The notes beneath the pieces were generated by a model, which searched no databases, was not told the origin of the DNA, and saw nothing but the letters and a program-made list of their open reading frames with translations. This document shows positions 16,331-27,814 of a DNA stretch of 64,000 nt, piece by piece (positions within the stretch are counted from its first letter, which is position 1; the number at the start of each line of letters is the position of its first letter). A program made the position numbers and the translations under genes. The DNA lies in contig NC_040022.1 of assembly GCF_000972845.2 (NCBI RefSeq), forward strand, positions 10,515,705 through 10,579,704. Direction: 5' to 3'. The stretch is from Larimichthys crocea (lineage: Eukaryota; Chordata; Actinopteri; Sciaenidae).

Positions 16331-18445
16331 ACTTTGAACCAGTGCACTGCAAGCAAACAAGAGGGTTGGAAGAAGAGGAGAGTGGTGAAGATCATGACTA
16401 TGAGAACACTGAAAGTCACGATTCTGTGGGAACAGAACATGGGCTCATTACTGACCTCTTTGTTTTTTCTCTCTCTCTCTTGATTTATTAATTGTTGTTT
16501 GATGTAAAAAGAATTTCAACATAAATGCTTCTGAAATACAGAACCTACCATAGCTTTAACAGACCTACTTCTGAGATACCCATATTAACATACAAACAGA
16601 TCCAAAAACAACTTCCTTGGTGCAGGTAAAAATAGTGAAGACACACATCTATATCATGAAAACATTGTATTTTTTGTATAATCACATCGCATCATTTTGT
16701 ACTTTTCAATTCATCATGGTCAAAATAGTATTTACATTACACCCTCATGAAACCATTCATTGATAATCATGATGTATTTTAACACATTAAATTAAACATA
16801 TACAGTATGTTCAGTTTCTTTACATTTTATTTTAATATTAAAAATCAATAATTATACAGTTCGGCTGCTCTAGTATAACAATACCTTCTTGACTTTAAGA
16901 CTTCATTTTTATGGCCTACTTCTGAAGCTCTTTGATGGGCCATGCGGTGTGTGCATATACTGTATGTGGCAGGTAATTCAATTCAACCACTCAGGTGTGT
17001 TCCCTCTTCCTGCAGCCTGGTTTCGACATGCATAGTGTGGTTGAGGTCTTTCGGTGTGGCTGTGGTAGCGTGACAATTTTGGGACGTGAAAATCCATAAT
17101 CAGTTTATAAGTGGCGCCTCCACACAGCCTTTCCATATAAATAGCCGCTTTCAGCATTATTCTGCCTCTCTGTGTTTTGTAGCATGGCCAGCTTGTGTCT
17201 CCTCCAGCTGGAGTAGTGGACAGACTGCACTTGGGGTGGTCCACTTGGGGTTGGCACTGGGTGCGGCTGGTTCCGTGAGTCTTGGGTCTGCTGCGCGTCT
17301 TCATCTGTGCTCCCAGCTAACCAGGGAGAACATACAACTGCTTCCTGGTGTATGTACCTCTATGTGTAAAAGTTAATTCACCGTGGTGTCTGGCTCACCT
17401 GATGCTTATGTGTTCACAGGCACCTGCAGACCTGTTTCCAGACTGCTGCTTTGTTTACTTATGGTTTTATGATTCTGTTTTGTCTCTCCTGTTGCTTTCT
17501 TTTTCCTTTGTCTCATTGCAGGGATGACTCAATTTTCCTTTTGAATTGATTGTTGTTTTTTCTTTAATCACCTGCAGTTGTTTTATTTGAATTATTGGGG
17601 TTTAGTTTTAGGGTTGTGCTTGGTTCTGTGTGCTTGATCATGGTCTGGGCCTATGAGCTTAAATTCGTCTCATTAATACTTGTAAACGCACAGAGGGTGA
17701 TCTACAAGTAGTTCTTGATTTGCATGCGTTTTTTACAAATATGTGTGTATTTGTAAATAAATTGCGTATTTGTAAATACACAAATTTCCATTTGTAAAAA
17801 CAAAAAAGCCATTTGTAAAACTGAAAATTCTGCTTGTGTGTGACTCAGCATTTGTGGATCATCAATCACACACACGCATCTCTTTCCTTAATTATGCATT
17901 TTTGGAGACGTTCTTGACAAGATCCAAACAGATCCACATATAAATAGCCTGTGATTCACAAATGGCCCACCCTCCTCAACCAGTGGGTGGCTGAAGGTGG
18001 AGAGCTGCTCTCCACCTTCATCCCACCGCCACCCTCACACCACAGTAAAAATAATTGAAAAGTTGGACTCCATTGCGTTATAACATTTCCTTTTCAAAGA
18101 CAGTTATGCACAAGTCATAAATAACACTCTAAAAGATAGAAATCATTTCCTGTGCGTCACAGTGTGTTCCTGTGTGAAGAAAAATTTCATGTAAATAGCT
18201 TACTTTTCATGGCCATTAGCCACAGTGACTAAAAACAACTTTTTTAAAATATACAGGCCTATATCTCAGGATTTCATACACTTAGGTGAAGAGAAAATTT
18301 CATTGTCTTTCAGTACTTTAGGATATAAACACGAATAGACTCTTGTAGGATAAGGGCACGGTAAAGACCAGAACACAAGCTATACTCACAGAGCCTTCAC
18401 CCTCTGCTATCCATCCTGTATAGAACTGTATGTAACTGTAAGTGA
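16331..18445. repeat. duplicated 3' flank of SRCR copy 2
   Basis: Collinear with 5795-7822 and then 9761-9840. Non-coding. The open frames here are not conserved in frame between the two copies, which argues against them being genes. Confidence 0.8.
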
Positions 18446-20970
18446 AGTAATCATTCATCATTAATTAATGTGTGTATATATATACATATGTGTGTGTGTG
18501 TGTGTATGTATATATATACATATCCAATGACAGGGTATACCAACATTGATTTTGTTTAAAATTCAGATTATTTTTATCAGTTTGTAACTGAATATTGTTA
18601 GCTATTGTTAAAGTTTTGTTGTAAAAGTTTTGCTCCCAATGAGCATGCACTGAGTCTTACAGTTACTGTACTGTGTGTGAGATCAAAAATACTGGTCCCA
18701 GCCTCCACTGGGAACGGTTCAGAGGTCATCGACCAGGAGTCAGTAGATGGCTGGAGAAAGATTAAGGAGGATATTCTTGGTTTACTGTGTTCCAGACCGA
18801 TCACCAGATCTGAGATCACACCTCTCCCAACATTCACATGCAGGGCCAGACTAAGTTACTAGGGGGGCCAGGAAGCAAAAATGAGCTGTTGGTCTCCACT
18901 GGTGTTGCATTTCTCCAAAACTCTGGGCTCTATTTTCCTCAAACTGAGTGAAATCACGAACATAAGCAAAATGGATATGGCCATGCTTCCATGCGCAAAC
19001 ACAAATGAGTGTGATCAGCAAATTTTTGCAATTTTGGTGACCACAGGCGTTGGCACAAATCAGGCATAGGAGGAATACAGAATCAGCAGGTGGAGTTGAG
19101 GTGAGTTTCAGTAAAGGCTGATCACATGAGCTCCTTTGAAAGCAGCAATGGGTGGTTGAGTGTTATCCTATGTTATAATAGTGGAGGTTACTACCTATTC
19201 ATGTATTTCTATTTGTTTTTAGGCTGTCATTTATTACTACTTGTTACCCACAAGCTTTTGCTGTCACTGAAGTTCTGGCCTCAGTTTAATAATGGGTCAG
19301 GTCAGGTCAGGTCAGGTCTTAATGGGGCTGAATTTCATTAAGAGAAATTGTAGGTAAAATATCAGTTAATGTTGGGCCAGTGCAGGTCAGGTACTGGTTT
19401 GAAAACATGTACAAACTTGTTTTCACTAACATACAGTATATTCTTTTTTGCATAATTTTATGTTTTCGTGCATATTAGTCACAATTGCAAATATTTATAA
19501 AAATGGAAATGGCAAACAGAAAAGTCAATCTTCTCAACATGACAGAAAACAAACTCACAACAACAACATACCATAGTTCAGACAGATTTAATGGAGCTCA
19601 GGAGTCTTTTGTTACTCCAGATGTTTTTACTGTTGAACTGTGAATCTGTGAGTTCAAGCTTTCCATCCAGCTGTTCAGAAAAAGACAGAAAATTATCTAC
19701 CATTACATTCTCACTGATCCTGGCACTGTGTAAGGAGATTTAAATAATGACTGATTTACTGATGCTATGCTGTCCATGTGTAAAATTATGCATAGCCCCT
19801 CTAAAATCAGAGACTGTAAATAGAGAGAGATGAAGAGAGATGAAACACACATATTGTTCCTGTTGGTAAAATTAGGTGAGGCCAGCAGAGAACACTGTCT
19901 GTAGTGACGTAGACAACATTGCCATCCTTGCCGTCCCCCATGATAGAATTCAGAACCAGATGTTATGTAACTCCCTCACACAAGGAGAAAACATGGGCAT
20001 AAATTGGGAATAATAATAATCCTGCCTCAACACCAATTGAATTTATATATTGTATATAAATTGGAAGACCCTCTACAGATTTGTATAGACATTCACAAAA
20101 TCTGAGCTGTTTTTGTTTCATGTTAGGAAAAACCCCAACAGACTTCCTCCAGATTGCTGTGCTCTACCTCCCTGTTTACTTCCCACTCTCTTGACCTTCA
20201 CTTTCGCCTCTCTGTCCCAATGTGACCAATTGGAGTTTTGTTCTATCGTCGAGCCTGTCACAGCAGAGTGACAACAGCATAGACCTATAGATATATACAG
20301 AGGCACACACACACACGTACACACACACACAGCACAGAAAATTCTGGGATATTGACCGAGAATAAAAACAGAATTGTTGTAAAATAATGTATACCCGAGA
20401 ACACAGCCATGACACAAAAATTTTGCATGCAACAGTGAAATATGTTATTTAGATCTCACACCCATATGCTGTGGCACTGCATTCAAATACATGCATCCAA
20501 ACAAATATAGAGTGCACACATACAAAGTATGAGATTCCTATTCCATCTGAAATCTTCCAGCAGCACTAATGATCCTGCTGCCTCTATAGGGGAGATTAAA
20601 TTCTCATCAGCTCTCTGGAGCACTATTAGTCACACTTCCTATGAATTACAAAGCACCATTGGACCCAAAATAAATATTTCTACCCCCATTTTCCTCAGCC
20701 CATGATCCTGATCAATTGACACTTACACTTGGGTTATTAATTTTCTATTTAAGCCACCCATGTTTATGAATTAAAGCTCTTAATGGCTGTACATCAGAGG
20801 GTGTGAAAATGCCTGCCAGTCAAACACTAAAATATGTGCTGAAGTGGGGCTCTCTGGGACAAGGGAAAAAGAGATCAAGGGTGTGTTTTTACACAGGGTG
20901 TAAAAATTACACATGTCAGTGCCCTAAGAGGCTGCCACCAAGAGTTGAACCTGAATATACTGAACAAATA
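18446..20970. other. non-coding interval
   Basis: Holds a TATATACATATGTGTG microsatellite (18471-18525), a short GGTCA tandem run (19293-19318) and a CA-rich tract (20300-20335). No exon with homology or clean splice sites was recognised. Confidence 0.5.
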
Positions 20971-21260
20971 TGTAAATGGACTGTACTCATATAGCACCTT
21001 TCTAGTGTTCCAACCACTCAAAGTGCTTTTACATCTCATTCACCCCATTCATACACATTTATACACTGATGGCATTGGCTGCCATGCAAGGTGCCAACTG
21101 CTCATCAGTTTGAGGAGCTAGTCACACCAATAGCGCAGCCCGCAGCCTTCGGGGTTCAGTATCTTGCCCAAGGACACTTTGACATGCAGACTGGAGGATC
21201 AAACCGCCAATCATCTGGTTTAGTGGACGACACACTCTACCTCCAAGCCACAGCCACCCA
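20971..21260 (+). repeat. teleost interspersed repeat (TAAATGGACTGTACT family)
   Basis: Starts TGTAAATGGACTGTACTCAT and contains CTTTCTAGTGTTCCAACCAC, TCTTGCCCAAGGACACTTTG and GACATGCAGACTGGAGGA. It ends in GGACGACACACTCTACCTCC. A second copy lies at 32721-32958. This family is common in fish genomes; class not determined. Confidence 0.75.
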
Positions 21261-23372
21261 GTGTAAACACACTGGTTGAAGTAAAAGCTCTAAGACTTCT
21301 GTTATAAAATTTGGATGGAATTGGAAATGGATTTATACTGTGGTTCAGATGTTTTAACTCATATAATGTGTGTGTTTTTTGTCTTTTGCATGTCTCATGC
21401 ACTTCCCTTATTTGGACTGTGTTTTGCTGAGGATGTCAGGGAGAGATATCAGTAGTTCATAGACAGGAGAGAGAGGACATGAGAAACAGGCCTGAGAAGT
21501 ATCATTTTGATACATAATGTTTATTACTGAGCAGAAAACCAAAAAGGAATGTTATTATTATAATATCATATATTATTATGATATTATCTGTATCAGGTGG
21601 GAGGTGTCCGAGACAGCCCATTTTTAAAAAATGTATAATGCTCCTCAGGAAGCCTTTTCTCTGTAACCCCTTTTTGTGTGTTGCACTGTTAAACGCGCCT
21701 TCTTGTACAAGAATAATAAATTCAACTTAAACTTTGATACTCTGAATCCAGTCTTCCTTATTGGGGAGTTTTTCTTTAAAAATTCCCATAACAACTTCTA
21801 TGCACACAAATGGTTTCACAAGCTGTAACACAAGTTTCAGTTTTAGTTTGTTGTGTTTGGATCCAAAATGCAGAGAAGGAGGCCAGTACTGTCTTTAGGA
21901 GTATATTTGGATTTAGACTTTGGATTCACTGAAGAAGAACAGTTGAGAAGGCTGAAGGGCTGGAGAATGAACAAAAAGCACAGCACACTGCACACAGGAA
22001 AAAACTTAAATGAGTCGCATAGTCACAAAACACTAGCAAAGTACTGCAAAGCTTGCAGACAAGACAACACGCTGAAACACACAACACTGGTAAAATACTG
22101 GAAGACCAGTACAGAAGATTAAGCCACAGCACTTCGCCTCATGCTAATGGAAAATGTAGCCCAGGAGTGGTGTCTTGACCAGGTTTTCATGGCAGGAGTA
22201 GTTACTGGACAAGTGACAGGNNNNNNNNNNATGTACAGTGAGGACAGATAGCCTAGATGTTGTTGATTTAAACAGTGACCAGGCTAAATACGTAAATGGA
22301 AAGAATTACGAGTGAATCAAGTGTGAAATAAGTCAAGTAGTTGGTTTTAATAAGTTTGCAGTATATATTTACATCATACATACATATATTTAGGAGAAGT
22401 CTGAGAGACCTGTGGTTTTTAATGCAAACAAAGTTATTTACAAAACAAAACCCAACGGTCGTATTGTGCTTAATTTGCGTTTGAAGTTTCTGAAGGTCCG
22501 TGCTGTGTTTTAGTCCATGCTGGACGGGGCCAGAGCCCGGTGGTCTCTCTGCGCCCAGCTTTCGACAGTCACATTATGTTATGATTTTTTATTTATTATT
22601 GTTAACTGTTACCAATCAACACATCTAGTTATTCTGTCCTCACTGTACATAATTACTGAAGCTCTTCTCCGCGCACTCTCTCTCTGTCGACTCCCCTCTC
22701 TTAATCTGCATGTAGTGAAAGCCACAGCTGGACATCAGTATCCATCATACTGTACAGTATACTGTACTATTAATATGGCCACTATGGCGTTCAGAGGAAT
22801 ACTCAGAAATCGAACGTGTTTCATACTGCAGGCTTCAGAAAGCATCACACAGATATAACTCTTAAAAAACAGTTACGGGCGGAGTTTTCTTTAATAACAA
22901 GTTTATGTTGGCATGATGTTGTTGTGCGTGACATGGAGTTGCGGCTGCAGCAGTGGCTCAGTGTTATCTTATCACAACTGTTTTTTTCCCATCAACCGAT
23001 CCGCGGAATACTTGGTGCTGTGGGGGGCGATATGAACGGATCATGATGATCCTTTGCACCACTAACCACATCCATGATTGTGCTCTGTCTCAGCTGATCG
23101 GGTCACCCGCTCATCCCAGCCTATCTGTTCAGATGTGTCTTAGTTTAGACAGACTACGGTGAGAGCGGAACATCACTGCTCCTCCCCGTTGACAAATGAG
23201 GCATTGCAGCTGGTTTTCACACAGACTGCTTAGAGGCATTTCCAGTCGGGCCCTCACGGACTATGTCATCGCGGGGGATTACATTTCGGTCATGGGCCAG
23301 CCAAGGACCTTTCAAGGACCTGTCAAGGACCAGTCACAGCCCCGTCATGGAAACACGGGAACTTTTAAGTTG
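21261..23372. other. non-coding interval with possible LTR
   Basis: Contains a polyadenylation-like TGTACAAGAATAATAAATTC near 21700-21722 that resembles the R/U5 part of a retroviral-type LTR; without paired ends this remains a guess. The N gap at 22221-22230 interrupts it. An open frame at 21853-22122 shows no known domain. Confidence 0.3.
22221..22230. other. assembly gap (10 N)
   Basis: Ten-base placeholder gap. Confidence 0.99.
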
Positions 23373-25611
23373 CTACATCTGTAGTTTGGGATTGCGTCTT
23401 TCTTCTTCATTTAGGAATAACAGTACTGACTTAGATTTGTTTATTCTATATCCGGAAAACTCACCAAAATTTTCAAGTAAGGTAGTCAAATTTGGTTCGT
23501 TAAGAAAAAAATCATCAGCATATAATGCTATATGATGCTCTATGTCCCAAATCCTGATGCCGGATATATTCCTGCGTGTCCTTACTGCGATCGCGAGAGG
23601 TTCTATTGCTAGAGTGAAAAGCAGAGGAGACAAAGGGCAGCCTTGCCTGGTTGAGCGTTGTAAATTGAAAGGTTTAGAAATTGTATTATTAGTCAATATC
23701 TCTGCTGTTGGGTTAGTATACAGTAACTTAATCCATTTGAGAAATGTTTCTCCTAGACCATATCTAGGCAGCAGATCAAAAAGGTATTCCCATTCTATTC
23801 TGTCGAATGCTTGGCTAGCGTCAACTGACAACATTGCAGTGTCTTTGGCATTGTTTTTCTCAAACAGTATATTTAAAACTCTCCTGATGTTATGAAAGCC
23901 TTGCCGTTGTAATACAAAACCATTCTGATCATTGCTAACCAATTGAGGAAGACATTGTTCTCATCTTTTAGAGAGTGCTTTGCATAATATTTTTGTATCG
24001 CATTCTATTAAACTAATGGGCCTGAAGGATGAACAACTGGTTGGTGGTCTGTCAGGCTTTAGTATCACAGTTATCATAGCTAATCGTAACGATGGTGGGA
24101 GGGTTCCTGTTTTATATGACTCGTTAAGCATATCTAATAACGGCTGCGCAAGTTTCTGTTTAAACTTCTTTTAAAATTCTATAGGTATCCCATCGGGACC
24201 AGGTGCTTTCCCACTGTTCATACTGCTCATGGCGTCATAAAGTTCCTCAACTGTCAATGCCCCATCCAGTGCTTCCTTTTCATCTTCAGATAAGCTCGGG
24301 AACTGTAGCTGATCAAGAAACGCTTGTTGTTGTGTAGCTCCTGCATATTCTGATTTATACAATAGTTCATAAAAGTTTCTGAAGGTAGCATCAATTTCAA
24401 TTGGGTCTGTTGTTAAATCGCCTGACATTGTCTTTATACTATTAATTGTTCTTTCGGCTTGCATTTTTTTTACCCGCCAAGCCAGTAATTTGCTTGGCTT
24501 TTCACCCTGATCACAGTATGCTTGCTTGGTCCATAAGAGGTTTTTAGCAACCCTGTCAGTCGTGAGTTTATTGTATTCAGCCCTCATTACTGTTGATTGT
24601 TGCTGTTTGTCCTCGTCATAATTCTCATAAAGATCTAATTCTAGTTTTTTAATCTGTCCTTCCAATGTTTGCATTTCTTTTTTGTTCTGTTTAGTCTTTG
24701 AGCTCGTATATTTACTAATTTCTCCCCTTAAATGCTTCCCACCTTACACTGGCGGTTGTTTCATCTGTATTCAGTAGGAAATAGTTATCTATGCAGGCTC
24801 CAATGAATTTAAGAAAGGATGGATCCTGTAACCAATATACCTGGAACCTCCATCTCTGAGAATGTTGAGCCAACATGCCTAAGTATATTTCCATTGAGGC
24901 AGCTGCATGATCACTAATTACTATGTTGTCATACCAGCAGTTTGTGACATTAATAAGCAGTTCAACCGATATTAGGAAGTAATCAATGCGTGAATACGTT
25001 TTGTAAGTAGAAGAGTGACAGGAAAATTATTTTTTGTTTGGATTTTTTTCTCTCCATATATCGACTAGTCTTAAATCCTTTATGAATTCAGTCAACTTTT
25101 TCCTCGTCTGTACGTGTGAGGTATCAGTTCCAGTAAGTCGATCCATTACTGGGTCTAACGTACAATTGAAGTCCCCCCCGATAATATAGAGACATTCTAA
25201 GGTAGACACAGTCAACAGTAGATTTTCAAAAAAAGATGGCATGTTCTCGTTAGGACCATAAGTATTAATTTGATTAATTTTATGTGACATAATGTTTCCT
25301 TGTGCAATCACATATCTACCAGTTGGGTCTTGAATAGTTTGAGTGATTTGGAATGGAACTGACTTGTGTACGAGGATGGCAACACCTCGAGCATAATTAT
25401 TATAAGAATAAATCACCTGGCCTGGCCATCTTTTTTTTAAACAAGGTATATCAGAGGCCATCAAATGGGTTTCTTGTAAAAAAACAATTTTAGACCTAAG
25501 ATATTTCAACCTATTTAAAACTTGTTTTAATTTAGTCAATTTTCTAAGCCCCCTAACGTTCCAAATAGTGATCTTAATTTTGGAATTATTCACAGACATA
25601 TTTTTTTGCAA
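23373..25611 (-). pseudogene. L1-like ORF2 (endonuclease + reverse transcriptase), broken
   Basis: The APE-type endonuclease is at 25611-25027 (Trp-Asn-Val-Arg-Gly-Leu, FLQETHL, Gly-Gly-Asp-Phe-Asn). A stop after Asn-Pro-Asn-Lys-Lys interrupts it, but the frame continues to about 24700. The linker and start of reverse transcriptase are at 24674-24171, ending GKAPGPDGIPIEF. The palm is at 23942-23373 with Asp-Ala-Ser-Gln-Ala-Phe-Asp, RQGCPLSPLLF and ALYADDFF. The catalytic YADD is kept, but stops separate the parts and the C-terminus is missing, so no active protein could be made. Confidence 0.85.
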
Positions 25612-26173
25612 TCGATAACATCGTCTGACATCCTGGCGAGGTTATAAATGTTGCTGATTCTGCCAAAACCATACACAAAAATATAACACACCTTGGAGGG
25701 GAAAAGAAAAATGCAAGAACAGTTAGAACAGTAACAACCAAAACGAGAAAGGATCCCATCCCACCCCCTGACATTCCCACTGAAATGTCTTCCCACACCC
25801 CCTTTAATAAACCGACTCCGGGGGATGCTGATCCACTAGTACTGAGGAGCAGCTAGTCCGCGTGCCTTTGACCCTGGACAGAACAGCCATGAGTCCACAC
25901 AACCATAATTTTTCATATTTTAACATTAACCCCTTTCTCTGTATTCAGTTAACACCAACTCTGTTCGTGAGCTTCTGGCCCCACCTAAAAGTTTGAACCA
26001 TTGCTTATCTTTTTAGTATAATATTTAGCAACCTAACCTAAAGAAACAGTCTTTATTAGATTCTGTTTATCATTTATGATACCTGACTCAACTGTTGTTT
26101 TCACTTTTGGTACGTTCAATGTCCGTCGTAACTTCAGGAACTGTGCATCACGTCCTCACGGTCTGTACAGCGT

Positions 26174-27058
26174 TTATGCCGGCCGTGTCATGTCTTGGTG
26201 AAACTTCTCGGCTTCTTGCGGTGTTGAAAGAAGATGAATTCTTCCGTTGTGAAGCACTCTCAATTTACAAGGATTGTGATGAAATCCTCGAAAGTTCTCC
26301 ATGGCTACAAACTGCTTCACCACCGGGGCAAATTCTCGCTGAATACGGACCGTTTCTGCAGACAGATCCTGAGAGAAAGAAAGCTTGCCATCGTCGTGCA
26401 TAATCTCTTGCTTCCTTGCTTCGCGATACACAAATTCTTTCTCTTGAAACCTCAAAAAGTGGACAAGGACTGCTCGATTCTGGTTAGGTTTGGCTGGCGC
26501 CAGTGTGCGGTGAACTCGCTCCAAGGTGAAAGTTTTCTCAGGACAGCCGAGCCACCGCGGTAGCATGTCGTTGACAAAGTCGAAGAGCGGCTTGTTTCCC
26601 TCAGCTCGTTCACGTACACCAAAGACCCGCAGGTTCTTTCTTCTGCCTCGATTTTCCAAATCTTCAGTTTTGGATTCAAGATAGGCAATTCGCTTAGTGG
26701 CTGAGGCGAGTGCCTCTTGAATGTGCTGCAGCTTATCTTCTGCTGTTGCTACACGTGTTTCTGCCTCTCCGATGCGTGTTGCATTTGCAGCCACATCTTG
26801 TTCCACATCTGAAAGTTTACTTTCAATTGCTGCAATCGAATTTGCCACATCCGACAAACTGTTATCAATGTGGTCCAGTTTTGTTCCAAAGTCCGAACGG
26901 AGGGACTTCAACTCCGCCAGCACGTCAGCCATATTAGCCATGCTGTTAGCTTCATTAGCCACCCCCGTCACTGCCGAAGAAGTTGTCACCCCCGCGATAC
27001 TTGCCTTGCGTGCTCTGGTGAAAATATCGTAGGGTTTCGGTTCAGATGGCTCTGACAT
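26174..27058 (-). CDS. L1-like ORF1 protein (294 codons)
   Basis: An uninterrupted frame. It has a Ser/Ala-rich N-terminus, then a heptad-rich coiled coil (about residues 45-140, repeated Ile/Leu-Xaa-Xaa-Ile patterns). An RRM-like segment (about 140-225, NRGRRKNLRVFGV, Leu-Glu-Arg-Val-His-Arg) and a C-terminal basic domain ending Lys-Phe-His-Gln-Asp follow. This is the layout of L1 ORF1 RNA-binding chaperones, which trimerise and coat LINE RNA. An intact ORF1 beside a ruined ORF2 suggests a fairly young copy. Confidence 0.8.
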   Translation of the reverse strand: MSEPSEPKPYDIFTRARKASIAGVTTSSAVTGVANEANSMANMADVLAELKSLRSDFGTKLDHIDNSLSDVANSIAAIESKLSDVEQDVAANATRIGEAETRVATAEDKLQHIQEALASATKRIAYLESKTEDLENRGRRKNLRVFGVRERAEGNKPLFDFVNDMLPRWLGCPEKTFTLERVHRTLAPAKPNQNRAVLVHFLRFQEKEFVYREARKQEIMHDDGKLSFSQDLSAETVRIQREFAPVVKQFVAMENFRGFHHNPCKLRVLHNGRIHLLSTPQEAEKFHQDMTRPA

Positions 27059-27149
27059 GTCCAGAGACGCTCTATTTAGTCAAAAATTATCGGTGCATTT
27101 GTGGGTTTTTTTTCTAAAGTTTGTGTTCGGTTGTGCGGAGCTTTCAGGC

Positions 27150-27178
27150 TACGTCGCCATCTTGGTCCGGTCCCCCCT
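27150..27178 (-). promoter_or_regulatory. LINE 5' end with YY1-like site
   Basis: On the minus strand the first bases of the element include ACCAAGATGGCGACG, matching the YY1 core CAAGATGGCG. Human L1 carries a YY1 site at the same place, where it sets the transcription start. Function here is inferred. Confidence 0.5.
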
Positions 27179-27184
27179 CAAGTC

Positions 27185-27603
27185 TCCCGGGGGCCAGAGC
27201 AGGCGACATCGAGTCTTTTTTGAAACTGCTGGCTAAAGATAAACGTAAATATAGTAAGATTGTTATTCACGTCGGCGGTAATGACACCCGGTTACGCCAA
27301 TCGGAGGTCACTAAAATTAATGTTTCATCGGTGTGTGAATATGCCAAAACGATGTTGGACTCCGTAGTTTTCTCTGGTCCCCTCCCCAATGTGACCAGTG
27401 ATGACATGTTTAGCCGCATGTCGTCATTTCACCGCTGGCTGTTGAGGTGGTGTCCAGCAAACGATGTGGGCTTCATAGATAATTGGACACCTTTCTGGGG
27501 AAAACCTGGTCTGATTAGGAGAGACGGCATCCATCCCACTTTGGATGGAGCAGCTCTCATATCTGGAAATATGGACAAGTTTATTAGTCGACCAAAACTG
27601 TGA
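27185..27603 (+). pseudogene. L2 ORF1 esterase-like fragment
   Basis: Reads [19 protein letters not shown], then a Phe-Ile-Asp-Asn-Trp segment and [11 protein letters not shown], ending at TGA. GGND and DGIHP are blocks of the SGNH-hydrolase (lipase/acetylhydrolase) domain found in ORF1 of many L2/CR1 elements; the final His is the catalytic-type residue. The N-terminal GDS block is missing because the element is 5' truncated here. Confidence 0.75.
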
Positions 27604-27814
27604 CAACCCAGAGTTGAGACCAGGAAGCAGAGCTGCAGTCTTACACGCTACTCTGCGCCTCCATTAAAGCTGCTGCCCACCCAGTCCTTTAATATAGAGA
27701 CTGTGTCTGTCCCCCGTCCACCTACATTATTTAAAGATAAAACAATCAGAAGAGGAGTTCATCGTAATAACTAAAAATTAAATCAACATCTCCAACAGTC
27801 CAAAATAAGAGAAT

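Larger units (their letters stand above)
23373..27178 (-). mobile_element. L1/Tx1-like LINE, 3'-truncated
   Basis: Antisense LINE with ORF1 at 26174-27058 and ORF2 remains from 25611 down to 23373. The 5' end near 27178 begins GGGACCGGACCAAGATGGCG. The 3' part of ORF2 and the tail are absent: coding sequence stops inside the post-palm region at 23373. Losing the 3' end is unusual, since LINE copies normally lose the 5' end. It abuts an L2 element in the opposite orientation at about 27179. Confidence 0.85.

Noticed and set aside
21853..22122. plus-strand frame with repeated Lys-Tyr-Cys/Trp-Lys words
   Set aside because: No domain, no neighbours, low complexity; looks like a non-coding repeat read in frame.
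23542..23895. plus-strand frame of 117 codons
   Set aside because: Antisense shadow of the L1-like reverse transcriptase.
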